A stretch of 17,390 bases of DNA from JANPCX01 sp046094425 (GTDB lineage: Bacteria > Pseudomonadota > Gammaproteobacteria > Burkholderiales > Burkholderiaceae_C): contig JBJTHI010000323.1 in the NCBI GenBank assembly GCA_046094425.1, positions 1 through 17,390 on the forward strand. The letters run 5' to 3'. The translations under genes were made by a program, and so were the position numbers. The notes under the pieces are model-generated. The model saw nothing but the letters and a program-made list of their open reading frames with translations. It was not told the DNA's origin and did not search any database. Positions within the stretch are counted from its first letter, which is position 1, and every line of letters begins with the position of its first letter. Shown one piece after another: positions 1-6,976 of this stretch.

Positions 1-91
1 GTCTAACGGAAACACCACTATCTGCCAATACTTTACAAAGCAGGTCCTGCCACTACACCAATCTCAACAAACCGCTCATAAGTGCTTGATT
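1..91. other. Window-edge intergenic stretch, no gene seen
   Basis: This stretch lies downstream of the minus-strand esterase gene. It contains the short palindrome GCAGGTCCTGC and an ACCA at 57-60, which give a superficial tRNA look. No cloverleaf with a proper T-arm or anticodon stem can be folded on either strand. No gene is called. Confidence 0.5.
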
Positions 92-958
92 TCATTGACC
101 CGAGCGTCCCGCCTCAGCTCTGAAGTGTCGAACTTCGGGGGGCAGGTAGAGCCAGCCAGTGGCGTCCAGGCTGTTGAACTCGCCCGCTTGCGCATAACGG
201 GTTTGGTCAAAACGTTTGAAGGCGTTGGCGTCAACGGCGCTCGGGGTGGCGCTGCTCAGGGTGGGGTACAGCCACTTGAGCAATTCACCGGCGGCGTCGA
301 GTTGACACTGGGTGATGAAGGGCGCGGCCGTGGTGCTGCACGACTCGGTGGCCGCCAGGCTGGGGAAGCCGTGGCCGGCGTCGGGTTTGTTGTCGTGGCG
401 GATTTGTGCGGCGGGCACACCCCAGCGCTCGTAGGTGGTTTTCAGGGCCAGTACCAAGGGCGCAGGCACCACCTTGTCTTGACCACCGGAGAACAACCAC
501 AGGCGCTGGCGCTTGATGTGCACCGGGTCGTCAATATGGCCTTGATTGCCACGCACCGCGTCCAGACTGCGGTTCACATACACGTCGGTAGCCAAGGTTT
601 GGCAACCGCCGCCCCACCACTGTTGCCATTGCAACCACCAGGGCGGGTTGGCGGGGCAGGAGCAATTCAAAGAAGCGGTACTCACCGAGCCTTCCGAGCA
701 ACCATAAGGGCCACCGGCCAACACGCCCACGCCGCTGATGCTGGCTGAATAAGCTACGGCAAACTGCGCGGCCATATACCCCCCCGAAGACAAGCCCGAC
801 ACCGTGACTTGCTGGGCATTGGCTTTCAGCGCGGGCAAGCGGGGCAGCACCTGGGCTTGCGTGCAGAACGCAGTGAGCATCAGCACGATGAAGGCGATCC
901 ATGCATCGGCTTTCGCTGAACGATGGTGTGAAGTGAAAACGTTTGGGCGATGAGTCAT
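92..958 (-). CDS. Secreted PHB-depolymerase-type alpha/beta-hydrolase (esterase)
   Basis: 288-residue protein. Seen: a hydrophobic segment near residues 20-36 (AWIAFIVLMLTAFCTQA) reads as a signal peptide, and mature sequence begins around residue 36. The lipase box GLSSGGYMA places the nucleophile at Ser57. A downstream GGQDKVVP supplies a plausible acid and DAGHGFPS a plausible catalytic His. Several Cys residues (YGCSEG, NCSCP, ESCS, TQCQ) suggest disulfides and export. The ATG at 956-958 is preceded on the minus strand by GAGG five bases away, which supports this start. Family knowledge: this VSGLSSGGYMA...GVGVLAGGPYGC pattern is typical of proteins annotated as poly(3-hydroxybutyrate) depolymerases, which cleave PHB or short hydroxyalkanoate esters. 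True substrate is inferred; it could be a general periplasmic esterase. The next gene is divergent. Confidence 0.85.
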   Translation of the reverse strand: MTHRPNVFTSHHRSAKADAWIAFIVLMLTAFCTQAQVLPRLPALKANAQQVTVSGLSSGGYMAAQFAVAYSASISGVGVLAGGPYGCSEGSVSTASLNCSCPANPPWWLQWQQWWGGGCQTLATDVYVNRSLDAVRGNQGHIDDPVHIKRQRLWLFSGGQDKVVPAPLVLALKTTYERWGVPAAQIRHDNKPDAGHGFPSLAATESCSTTAAPFITQCQLDAAGELLKWLYPTLSSATPSAVDANAFKRFDQTRYAQAGEFNSLDATGWLYLPPEVRHFRAEAGRSGQ

Positions 959-1042
959 GCGGGCCTCGCTGGCTGCGGTTGGTGCGTTGCAGCATAACGG
1001 GTTGTCGCGACAAGCTGGTGGCGCAAGTTAATGAAAACAAGA

Positions 1043-1048
1043 TATACT
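1043..1048 (+). promoter_or_regulatory. Candidate -10 box of the histone-like gene
   Basis: TATACT is a near-consensus sigma70 -10 hexamer in a locally AT-rich patch, 33 bases before the ATG at 1081. No good -35 hexamer is seen at 16-18 bp spacing, so this is only a weak promoter call. The gene also has a GATGAGG ribosome-binding site at 1069-1075. Confidence 0.35.
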
Positions 1049-1080
1049 GTTTACACCGTTTAACAACCGATGAGGTATTC

Positions 1081-1488
1081 ATGGCCACTCGCAAACCCGC
1101 TTCTAAAACACCTGCCGTCAAAACCCCTGTGAAGGCAGCTGCACCAGCGCCCGCCAAGAAGGCCCCGGTCAAAGCGCCGGTGAAGCCAGCGCCTGCGAAA
1201 AAGGCTGTTGCCGCGCCCAAAGCCGTTGCGGTGGCCAAAAAAGCGGTGGCCGCCAAGCCTGGCAAGGTCAAACCCAAATTGGTTCGTGACAGCTTCACCA
1301 TGCCCAAGGCCGAGTACGTCGCCATTGATGTGCTGAAACAGCGCGCTGCCAAGCTGGCACGGCCCGTGAAGAAGAGCGAGTTGCTGCGCGCGGGCGTCAA
1401 ACTCTTGAATGCCTTGGACGACAAAGCCTTGCTGGCTGCTGTGAATGCGGTGCCTACGATCAAAACCGGGCGGCCAGGCAAAGGCTGA
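1081..1488 (+). CDS. Histone-H1-like basic protein with conserved C-terminal domain
   Basis: 135 residues from the ATG at 1081, chosen because a GATGAGG ribosome-binding site sits just upstream and because the Lys/Ala-rich chain begins there; the frame stays open further upstream but without a good start signal. Residues 1-65 are almost only Ala, Lys, Pro and Val in short PAKKA/KAPVK-type repeats, like histone-H1-like tails and AlgP-type proteins that bind DNA without sequence specificity. Residues 67-135 are a different, well-ordered region (VRDSFTMPKAEYVAIDVLK, then RPVKKSELLRAGVKLLNALD, then a GRPGKG end). It looks like a short strand-helix-helix DNA-binding fold, possibly ribbon-helix-helix-like. 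Role inferred: nucleoid-associated or regulatory DNA binding. The real target is not visible from sequence. Confidence 0.8.
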   Translation: MATRKPASKTPAVKTPVKAAAPAPAKKAPVKAPVKPAPAKKAVAAPKAVAVAKKAVAAKPGKVKPKLVRDSFTMPKAEYVAIDVLKQRAAKLARPVKKSELLRAGVKLLNALDDKALLAAVNAVPTIKTGRPGKG

Positions 1489-1522
1489 GGTTTTTAAGCG
1501 GGGTTGCAAGCAGGTCGAGTGA

Positions 1523-1550
1523 CGAGGGATTGACCGCAGGCCATCCCTCG
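1523..1550. terminator. Inverted repeat between histone-like gene and exporter operon
   Basis: CGAGGGAT (1523-1530) and ATCCCTCG (1543-1550) form a perfect 8-bp stem with a 12-base loop, 35 bases after the histone-like stop codon and 30 bases before the adaptor start. There is no T-run after it on either strand, so it may be a factor-assisted terminator or an operator for the exporter operon. Confidence 0.35.
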
Positions 1551-1579
1551 CTCCCCACCCCGGTGCAACAATCTCGGCC

Positions 1580-2860
1580 ATGACCCCCAAACGTCTGGTC
1601 GTTTATTTTTTTCTGCTGGTGGCGCTGGCCTGCGCCGTGGTGTGGTGGAGCGCGCGCCCGCCCGTGGTACCCACCGTCACCGTGCAAAGTGCGCCCTTGG
1701 TGCGCACGGTGTTGTTCTCGGCGCGTGTGGCCACAAACTCCCGCGTGGACGTGGGCAGCACGGTGACGGGTCGGGTGTTGCTGGTAGCGGCGACAGAAGG
1801 CCAGCAGGTCAAAGCCGGCGATGTGTTGCTGCGCCTGGAAAACCAAGAACAACGCGCGGCTTTGGCGCAAGCACAAGCCACGCAACAACAAGCGTTGGCC
1901 CGGCTGGCCGGCTTGCGCAGCACGGGGCGCAGCAGCGCCCAAGCGGCGGTGGCCCAGGCGGAATCGGTGCTTGTGGCGGCGCAACTGGATTGGCAGCGGC
2001 AAAAAGAACTGGTGGCGCAAGGGTTTGTCAGCCCCGCGCGGTTGAACGAGGCCGAACGTGCCGTGGCGGTGGCGCAGGCCCAACTGAACAGCGCCCGCGC
2101 CAGTTTGGCGGCCAATGCGGAACAGGGAACCGAGCTGGTGCAAGCCCAAGCGGCGCTGGATGCGGCGCGCGCTGCGGTGGAAACAGCACAGGCCAAACTC
2201 ACGCAAACGGTGGTCACCGCTCCGTCGGAGGCTCAAGTGCTGCTGCGTTCAGTGGAGCCCGGTCGCATCGTGCAGCCGGGGGCCACCTTGTTCACCCTCG
2301 CCTTGAAGGGCCCGCTGCAATTGGTGGCCCAGGTGGATGAGCGTTATTTAGACCAATTGCAAGTGGGGCAAAGCGCCCTGGCGGTGGCCGACGCTTTTCC
2401 TGCGCAGCGTTTCGCGGTGCGTGTGCTGTCGATCGCACCCCTGGTCAATGCCCAGCGTGGGGCGGTGGAGGTGAAGTTGGCATTGACGGGCCCCGCGCCT
2501 GTTTTTTTGCGCGAAGACATGAGTTTGTCGGTGGAGGTAGAAACCGCCAGGCGCGCGCAAGCCTTGGTCTTGCCCGTGACTGCCCTGCGAAGTGATTCAA
2601 GCGCTGGTGCCCAGACCGAAGTGCGGGTGGTGCGTGAGGGTCGCGTGGTCGAGCAAAACGTCAAGCTGGGACTGCGCACCTTGGAGGCGGTCGAAGTGTT
2701 GGAAGGTGTGTCGGGTGGTGACGAGGTATTGCTCGGTGTCACGCCTGAGCCCGGTCGCCGTGTGCGAACTCATGCTGCTTCTGAGGCCACCACGCGCCAG
2801 GCCACGGGCACCAGCCAAGACAGCGCTGGTTCGGCCATGGGCAACGCCATGGGACGATGA
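1580..2860 (+). CDS. ABC-exporter periplasmic adaptor (HlyD/MacA/DevB type)
   Basis: 426 residues. A single N-terminal membrane anchor (about 5-22, VVYFFLLVALACAVVWW) is followed by the first half of a lipoyl-like domain (GSTVTGRVLLVAATEGQQVKAG, about 50-75). A long Ala/Gln-rich coiled-coil hairpin (about 85-205) comes next, then the second lipoyl half (VVTAPSEAQVLLRSVEPG) and beta-barrel/membrane-proximal domains to about 400. The last 30 residues are low-complexity Ala/Thr/Ser. Family knowledge: such adaptors connect an inner-membrane ABC permease to an outer-membrane channel and allow efflux or secretion of peptides, lipids or drugs. No strong ribosome-binding site is seen before the ATG at 1580. 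The permease starts 6 bases downstream of the stop codon, so the genes are surely co-transcribed. The order adaptor-permease-ATPase matches DevBCA more than MacAB, where permease and ATPase are fused. Confidence 0.88.
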   Translation: MTPKRLVVYFFLLVALACAVVWWSARPPVVPTVTVQSAPLVRTVLFSARVATNSRVDVGSTVTGRVLLVAATEGQQVKAGDVLLRLENQEQRAALAQAQATQQQALARLAGLRSTGRSSAQAAVAQAESVLVAAQLDWQRQKELVAQGFVSPARLNEAERAVAVAQAQLNSARASLAANAEQGTELVQAQAALDAARAAVETAQAKLTQTVVTAPSEAQVLLRSVEPGRIVQPGATLFTLALKGPLQLVAQVDERYLDQLQVGQSALAVADAFPAQRFAVRVLSIAPLVNAQRGAVEVKLALTGPAPVFLREDMSLSVEVETARRAQALVLPVTALRSDSSAGAQTEVRVVREGRVVEQNVKLGLRTLEAVEVLEGVSGGDEVLLGVTPEPGRRVRTHAASEATTRQATGTSQDSAGSAMGNAMGR

Positions 2861-2866
2861 CCCGCC

Positions 2867-4099
2867 ATGCGCTGGCTCGGATTTGAACGCCAAGTGGCCA
2901 TTCGTTTTCTGCGCGAAGGGCGCATGCAAACCTTGCTCATCATCGTGGGCGTGGCGGCGGGGGTGGCTGTTATCACCTACATCTCGGCCTTGATCAGCGG
3001 TTTGCAGCGCAATACCTTGGAAAAAACCTTGGGCGCACAAGCCCATGTGAGCATCAGCGCACCGGACGATGTGGTCACGCCAGCGCGACCTGCCGATGGC
3101 AGCACCGCGTTGTCTCAGCTTCAACCACGTGCCCAGCGGCCGCGCACGGTGGCGAATTGGCAAGCCCTGATTCCGGTGCTGGAGGCCTTGCCCGAGGTGG
3201 CAGCGGTGTCGCCCATGGTCTCGGGTGCGGGGCTGGCACTGCGCGGTGAGGCGAGCAAATCCATTGCCATCATGGGCGTGGAGCTGGAGCGCTACGACCG
3301 CATCATTGGCTTGCGCAAAAAGTTGGTCGAGGGCCAAGCCCGTTTGCAACCCGGTGAGGCCATCATCGGCAAAGAGCTGGCGCTGGATTTGGGTCTGCGT
3401 GTGGGGGATCGCTTCACGCTCGCCACCAATCCCGCTACCGGGCCTTTCAGCGAGTCGGTTCGTGTGGTTGCTTTGGTGGACTTGGGTCTGCGCGACTTGA
3501 ACCGCCGCAGCGTGATTCTGCCGCTGCGCGCCGCCCAAAGTGCGGTGGGTTTGCAAGGCGGCGTCACCAGCATCGACCTGACGCTGCGTGATGTATGGGT
3601 GGCCAGTGAACTTGCCCAAACACTCTCGGCACGTTATGGCGGCAAGGTAGAAAGCTGGCAACAAAGCAATGCGTCTTTGGTCTCGGCGCTCAATGCGCAG
3701 TCGGTCAGCACCACCTTGATTCGCGCCGTGGTGATGGTGGTGGTGGTGCTGGGCATTGCCAGCGTGCTGGTGGTATCGGTGGTGCAAAAACGCCGCGAGA
3801 TTGGCATTTTGCGTGCCATGGGGGCCACGCGCGGCCAGGTGCTGCGGGTGTTTTTACTGCAAGGGGCCATCGTGGGCGCGCTGGGTTCAGTGCTGGGCAT
3901 GGCGCTGGCGTTTGCGTTGATTGCCGCTTTCACCACCTTTGTGCGGGGTTCTGATGGACTGCCCCTGTTTGTCATCAGCCTGGAGATGAAGCTGGCCCTG
4001 CAAGTGGCGGCCCTGGCCACGGTGTTCGGCGTGTTGGCGGCGGTGGCGCCAGCGCGTCGCGCGGCGCAGTTGGATCCGGCGCAGGCCATACGCATGTGA
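2867..4099 (+). CDS. FtsX-like ABC exporter permease (DevC/LolC/MacB-core type)
   Basis: 410 residues. The first membrane helix is at about 23-45 (LLIIVGVAAGVAVITYISAL). A large periplasmic MacB_PCD-like region follows (about 50-270), containing the MGVELERYDRIIGL and ELALDLGLRVGDRF stretches. Three C-terminal helices sit at about 280-305, 325-355 and 370-400, with the cytoplasmic KRREIGILRAMGATRGQVLRVFLLQG loop (too long to be a helix-only segment) that is the hallmark of the FtsX family. Family knowledge: this type-VII ABC fold works by mechanotransmission rather than by an alternating-access channel. It forms a homodimer with two ATPase subunits. The downstream ATPase overlaps this stop codon at ATGTGA, a sign of translational coupling. 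The substrate cannot be told. Confidence 0.9.
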   Translation: MRWLGFERQVAIRFLREGRMQTLLIIVGVAAGVAVITYISALISGLQRNTLEKTLGAQAHVSISAPDDVVTPARPADGSTALSQLQPRAQRPRTVANWQALIPVLEALPEVAAVSPMVSGAGLALRGEASKSIAIMGVELERYDRIIGLRKKLVEGQARLQPGEAIIGKELALDLGLRVGDRFTLATNPATGPFSESVRVVALVDLGLRDLNRRSVILPLRAAQSAVGLQGGVTSIDLTLRDVWVASELAQTLSARYGGKVESWQQSNASLVSALNAQSVSTTLIRAVVMVVVVLGIASVLVVSVVQKRREIGILRAMGATRGQVLRVFLLQGAIVGALGSVLGMALAFALIAAFTTFVRGSDGLPLFVISLEMKLALQVAALATVFGVLAAVAPARRAAQLDPAQAIRM

Positions 4100-4821
4100 A
4101 CACCATGTTGGCCTTGGATGCATCCACCCCTTTGATTGAGCTGCGCGACATTCGCAAAAGCTACAACATCGGCCTGCCCAACGAGGCCGAGGTGCTGCAC
4201 GGTTTGTCGCTGCGAATTCAGCGGGGTGAATTTGTGGCTTTGATTGGCCCCTCGGGCTCGGGCAAAAGCACCTTGCTCAATGTGCTGGGTTTGCTAGAAA
4301 CATCCAGCAGCGGCAGCTACCGTTTGCTCGGTGAAGAAATGACCGGTTTGCCGGACGCCGCACTCACCCAACGACGCAGCCAGGCCCTGGGGTTTGTTTT
4401 TCAGTTCCATCACCTGTTGCCCGCGTTCACCGCGCTGGAAAACGTGACGCTGCCGAGTTTGATGCGCGAGGGGTGGGTCAGCCCCGCCGCCCGCGAGCGA
4501 GCGCGCGCCGTGCTGGTCGCCGTGGGTTTGAACAAGGCCATGAGCAAAAAGCCGGGTCAACTCTCGGGTGGCATGCAGCAACGGGTGGCAATGGCGCGCG
4601 CTCTGGTGATGCAACCCCCACTCGTGCTCGCTGACGAACCCACAGGCAATTTGGATCGCGCTTCGTCTGACGAAGTATTCGCCTTGATGCGGCGCATGCA
4701 CGCCGAGCTGCGCACCTCGTTCTTGGTGGTAACCCATGATCCGCGTTTGGCCGAACGCTGCGACCGGGTGATTGAACTGGTGGACGGCAGAATTGAGCGC
4801 GACCAAGTGGTGACTTCCTGA
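4096..4821 (+). CDS. ABC exporter ATPase (LolD/MacB/DevA type)
   Basis: 241 residues. Walker A GPSGSGKS is at 51-58, the Q-loop glutamine is in FVFQFHH, the signature motif is LSGGMQQRVAMARAL, Walker B plus the catalytic Glu is LVLADEP, the D-loop is TGNLD, and the switch His is in VVTHDP. All residues required for ATP hydrolysis are present. The GTG at 4096 overlaps the permease stop; an in-frame ATG at 4105 is an equally possible start that removes three residues. The protein powers the FtsX-like permease just upstream. It is the last gene of the operon and ends against a convergent gene, with a hairpin between them. Confidence 0.92.
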   Translation: MNTMLALDASTPLIELRDIRKSYNIGLPNEAEVLHGLSLRIQRGEFVALIGPSGSGKSTLLNVLGLLETSSSGSYRLLGEEMTGLPDAALTQRRSQALGFVFQFHHLLPAFTALENVTLPSLMREGWVSPAARERARAVLVAVGLNKAMSKKPGQLSGGMQQRVAMARALVMQPPLVLADEPTGNLDRASSDEVFALMRRMHAELRTSFLVVTHDPRLAERCDRVIELVDGRIERDQVVTS

Positions 4822-4851
4822 CCACCCACGCCGTGTGCTTCAGCGTGGTGG
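4822..4851. terminator. Hairpin between convergent exporter operon and YdjM-type gene
   Basis: CCACCCACGC (4822-4831) pairs with GCGTGGTGG (4843-4851) with one bulged C, giving a 9-bp GC-rich stem. It sits exactly between the ATPase stop and the stop of the opposite gene (4840-4842 is inside the loop). No T-run follows, so bidirectional termination is only inferred from position. Confidence 0.4.
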
Positions 4852-5859
4852 CGGCAGGCGTTCACCGATGATGCGACGCTTCAACCAAGCCAAGCCCCTC
4901 TGTGGATCCATGCACCCACCAACGGCCTGGCTGGGTTGCAAAACTTGGGGTGCCTGCGATGGGTCGGTCAGCGTCGCCACGGCAAAACTGAACACATAAC
5001 CGGGCTCTTGCCCCATGCGCAAATCGCTGATGCGCAGTTGATTTTCCTCGTGTGAGAGTTTGTAGAAGCCGTGGCTGAAAGACTGGATGCGCCGCACGCC
5101 GTCCACGTCTTTGAGCGCTGCACTCCATTGCAGGCCGCGATCAAAGCGATCCCACTGCATCTCTCTTGTGGTGTCGAGTAAGGAGTAAAAGCCTTCGTAA
5201 AAATGCTTGTCATCCACCGCTACGACACGCCACAACACCGAGTTAAAGGGTGAGGGGGTCACCAAGGTGCGTTGCGCGGCGATGCCTTGTTGTTTGAGCG
5301 ACGCTTGCGCGATGTCACTCACATGCTGTTGGGTCACCACCGTCCACAGCAAGTAGATGCAGCTCAACACCAAGCCGACGAGGTTGGCGCGCAAGCCGCG
5401 TGTTTTGTCGCTTGCCACCAAAGCCCAGATGGCGCCCACCAGCAGGGGCAGGGTATAGAGCGGGTCGATGATGAAAATGCTGCCAACGCCAAAGGGATGG
5501 TTGGAAAAAGGCTGGAAGATCTGGGTACCGTAAACCGTCATGGTGTCCAGCAAGGGGTGGGTCACCAGGGCCAACCCCATCGCCCAGCACCAACGTTGCC
5601 AACAGGCCCACTCGCCATGCAACTTGGCAATGGCCGCGCCCAAAGGTAGGGCCAGCAGCGTCAACCACAACAAGGCATGGCTGTGGCCTCGGTGCAGCAC
5701 CATGTTCAGGATGGGGTCGCCGTAGTCGATCAACACGTCCAGGTCGGGCAAGGTGCCCGCAACGCCGCCCCACAGCGCGGCTTTCCCAACGGCGGTGCGC
5801 CGCCCCATCGCGGCCACGCTCAGCGCAGAACCCAGGGCGAGTTGAGATAAAGAGTCCAT
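4840..5859 (-). CDS. YdjM/DUF457-type membrane protein (putative metal-dependent hydrolase)
   Basis: 339 residues. The N-terminus MDSLSQLALGSALSVAAMGR is followed by GTLPDLDVLIDYGDP, then HRGHSHALLWL, and later MGLALVTHPLLDTMTVYGTQ. These His/Asp clusters (PDLD, HRGHSH, THPLLD) are the hallmark of the YdjM family (LexA-regulated inner-membrane family, often called membrane-bound metal-dependent hydrolases). Membrane helices lie at about 63-85, 92-110 and 147-195; the C-terminal half from about 200 is soluble. The enzymatic activity of the family is not well established, so a metal site is inferred from the conserved residues. The ATG is at 5857-5859. The neighbouring lipoprotein gene is divergent, with about 120 bp between the starts that must carry both promoters. 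Confidence 0.82.
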   Translation of the reverse strand: MDSLSQLALGSALSVAAMGRRTAVGKAALWGGVAGTLPDLDVLIDYGDPILNMVLHRGHSHALLWLTLLALPLGAAIAKLHGEWACWQRWCWAMGLALVTHPLLDTMTVYGTQIFQPFSNHPFGVGSIFIIDPLYTLPLLVGAIWALVASDKTRGLRANLVGLVLSCIYLLWTVVTQQHVSDIAQASLKQQGIAAQRTLVTPSPFNSVLWRVVAVDDKHFYEGFYSLLDTTREMQWDRFDRGLQWSAALKDVDGVRRIQSFSHGFYKLSHEENQLRISDLRMGQEPGYVFSFAVATLTDPSQAPQVLQPSQAVGGCMDPQRGLAWLKRRIIGERLPPPR

Positions 5860-5981
5860 GATGTGAAGTGGTTTTCAGGAACGCCCGCTTGCAATTGAAA
5901 CCGAGAGTTGCTGGCCTAAGGCTGTGCAAAACCGGCGTTGGCGTGCAGACTTTGGCTGTTGTCGTTAACGAGGTAATTCGT

Positions 5982-6212
5982 ATGCAGAACCGTTTGTTTG
6001 TTGGGGGTCGCGTTGTGTTTTTGTTGGCTCTGGCGGGCAGTGTCAGCGCTTGCAGCAGCCTGACCCAGCGTGATCGCAACACCATCACCGGTGCCAGCAT
6101 CGGTGCCGTGGCGGGTGCGGTGCTCACGGGGGGCAGCACGGCAGGCACCGTGGGTGGTGCTGCGGTGGGCGGGGTGATTGGGCACCAAGTAGGTGGTGGC
6201 AAGAAGAAGTAG
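5982..6212 (+). CDS. Small glycine-zipper lipoprotein (OsmB/SlyB-like)
   Basis: 76 residues from the ATG at 5982. This start was preferred over an earlier in-frame start because AACGAGG lies just upstream and because the signal peptide then begins properly. Signal helix is about 5-19 and the lipobox is VSAC, with lipidation Cys24 followed by SS. The mature part is a glycine zipper: GASIGAVAGAVLTGG and GTVGGAAVGGVIGHQVGGG, ending in KKK. Family knowledge: small glycine-zipper (2TM-like) lipoproteins such as OsmB sit in the outer membrane and respond to envelope or osmotic stress. The exact role here is not known. The two zipper halves could pack as a helical hairpin in a membrane. Confidence 0.85.
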   Translation: MQNRLFVGGRVVFLLALAGSVSACSSLTQRDRNTITGASIGAVAGAVLTGGSTAGTVGGAAVGGVIGHQVGGGKKK

Positions 6213-6315
6213 GCTGGTAGCCCTCATATTTCATCAGGGACGCGCCCGAGTGGGCTGCGACGCGGCGCGCTAGCCGCGTTGCTCCTCCAAGGCCAGAGGC
6301 TTTGCCCTCGACAGA

Positions 6316-6343
6316 CACAAACAGTCCTCAAGGACTGTTTGTG
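6316..6343. repeat. Perfect 13-bp palindrome inside the inverted-repeat element
   Basis: CACAAACAGTCCT (6316-6328) and AGGACTGTTTGTG (6331-6343) are exact reverse complements, separated by two bases. As RNA this makes a strong hairpin with a tight loop. No T-run follows. Confidence 0.7.
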
Positions 6344-6455
6344 CCCGGTCTCATCCTCGCGTGCATGACCCGTTGGTGCCTGTGCGCCATAGGTGCTCAC
6401 CGTCGTCTTCCTTGCAGGGCGCACCCGCACTTACAGGCGCGGATGGTTCCGCAGG

Positions 6456-6473
6456 CGGACAGCAGGCTGTCCG
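6456..6473. repeat. 8-bp hairpin inside the inverted-repeat element
   Basis: CGGACAGC (6456-6463) pairs with GCTGTCCG (6466-6473) across two bases. It is close to the right arm of the element and adds to its folded character. Confidence 0.6.
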
Positions 6474-6565
6474 AAAACGAAGTTTCGCTAAAGCCCTGCT
6501 GAACCCTTGCCAGCGCACCGCATCGCAGCCCACTCGGGCGCGTCCCTGGTGAAACATCCGGGCTA

Positions 6566-6976
6566 AAGCCTCGTCCAGCGGTAACGAGGGCGATTGGTAG
6601 GTCAGCAGACCTTCAACCAGCCATGGCGCAGAACCAGGCATCTGCGGCCTGGGGCGAATTGCCGCGCATCACGCCTTGAATGCGCCGCGACATGTGGTTG
6701 AGTGCACGGTCGGCGTAAACCACCGAATGCTGAAGCAAACCGTTGGGATCGACGGGGCGTGCAGCCCAGCCATGGCCGCTCCGTGGTCTCGCCGACCCTG
6801 TGTCTGGAACTCGTTTGTGGCCCAAAGCAGAATTTGCCAAGGATTCACGCGAGGCTGAAGGCGTCTGGCTTTATATTGTGAGTTATGGATGTTTTTGAGG
6901 GCTATTTTTTCGCGGCTGACTCAGTTTTGCGCCGAATTGGCCGACAACCCGCCCACGCTTACTCACAAAAGTTGAA
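6566..6976. other. Gene-poor stretch upstream of hybrid kinase
   Basis: No convincing gene. A minus-strand frame at 6613-6840 (75 codons) has no recognisable domain and no good start signal. Given the neighbouring repeat it may be a gene remnant. The last ~120 bases are more AT-rich (TTATATTGTGAG at 6871-6882) and probably carry the promoter of the kinase gene, but no clear -35/-10 pair can be assigned. Confidence 0.45.

Larger units (their letters stand above)
6218..6565. repeat. ~350-bp element with long imperfect terminal inverted repeats (MITE-like)
   Basis: The left arm (about 6218-6272) and the reverse complement of the right arm (about 6511-6565) match over roughly 50 bases. The inner 38 bases (6235-6272 versus 6511-6548) differ at only three positions, with the shared core GGGACGCGCCCGAGTGGG. 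The interior holds a 13-bp palindrome at 6316-6343 and another hairpin at 6456-6473. No transposase is encoded, and the minus-strand open frame across it shows no known domain. The structure fits a non-autonomous mobile or dispersed repeat. No target duplication was found with confidence. Confidence 0.65.

Noticed and set aside
1..66. tRNA-like sequence on either strand (ACCA end, TTGTAA loop-like motif)
   Set aside because: No T-arm with TTCRA, and the anticodon-stem pairs do not form. Only short chance palindromes remain.
86..748. Long plus-strand open frame over the esterase gene
   Set aside because: It is antisense to a protein with a clear signal peptide and lipase box, and has no recognisable domain; a GC-rich shadow frame.
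2597..3787. 396-codon minus-strand frame across the adaptor and permease genes
   Set aside because: His/Gln-rich composition typical of antisense GC-rich coding. The plus-strand permease and adaptor have full family motifs.
6613..6840. 75-codon minus-strand frame in the gap before the hybrid kinase
   Set aside because: No domain and no good ribosome-binding site. Mentioned only as a possible remnant.
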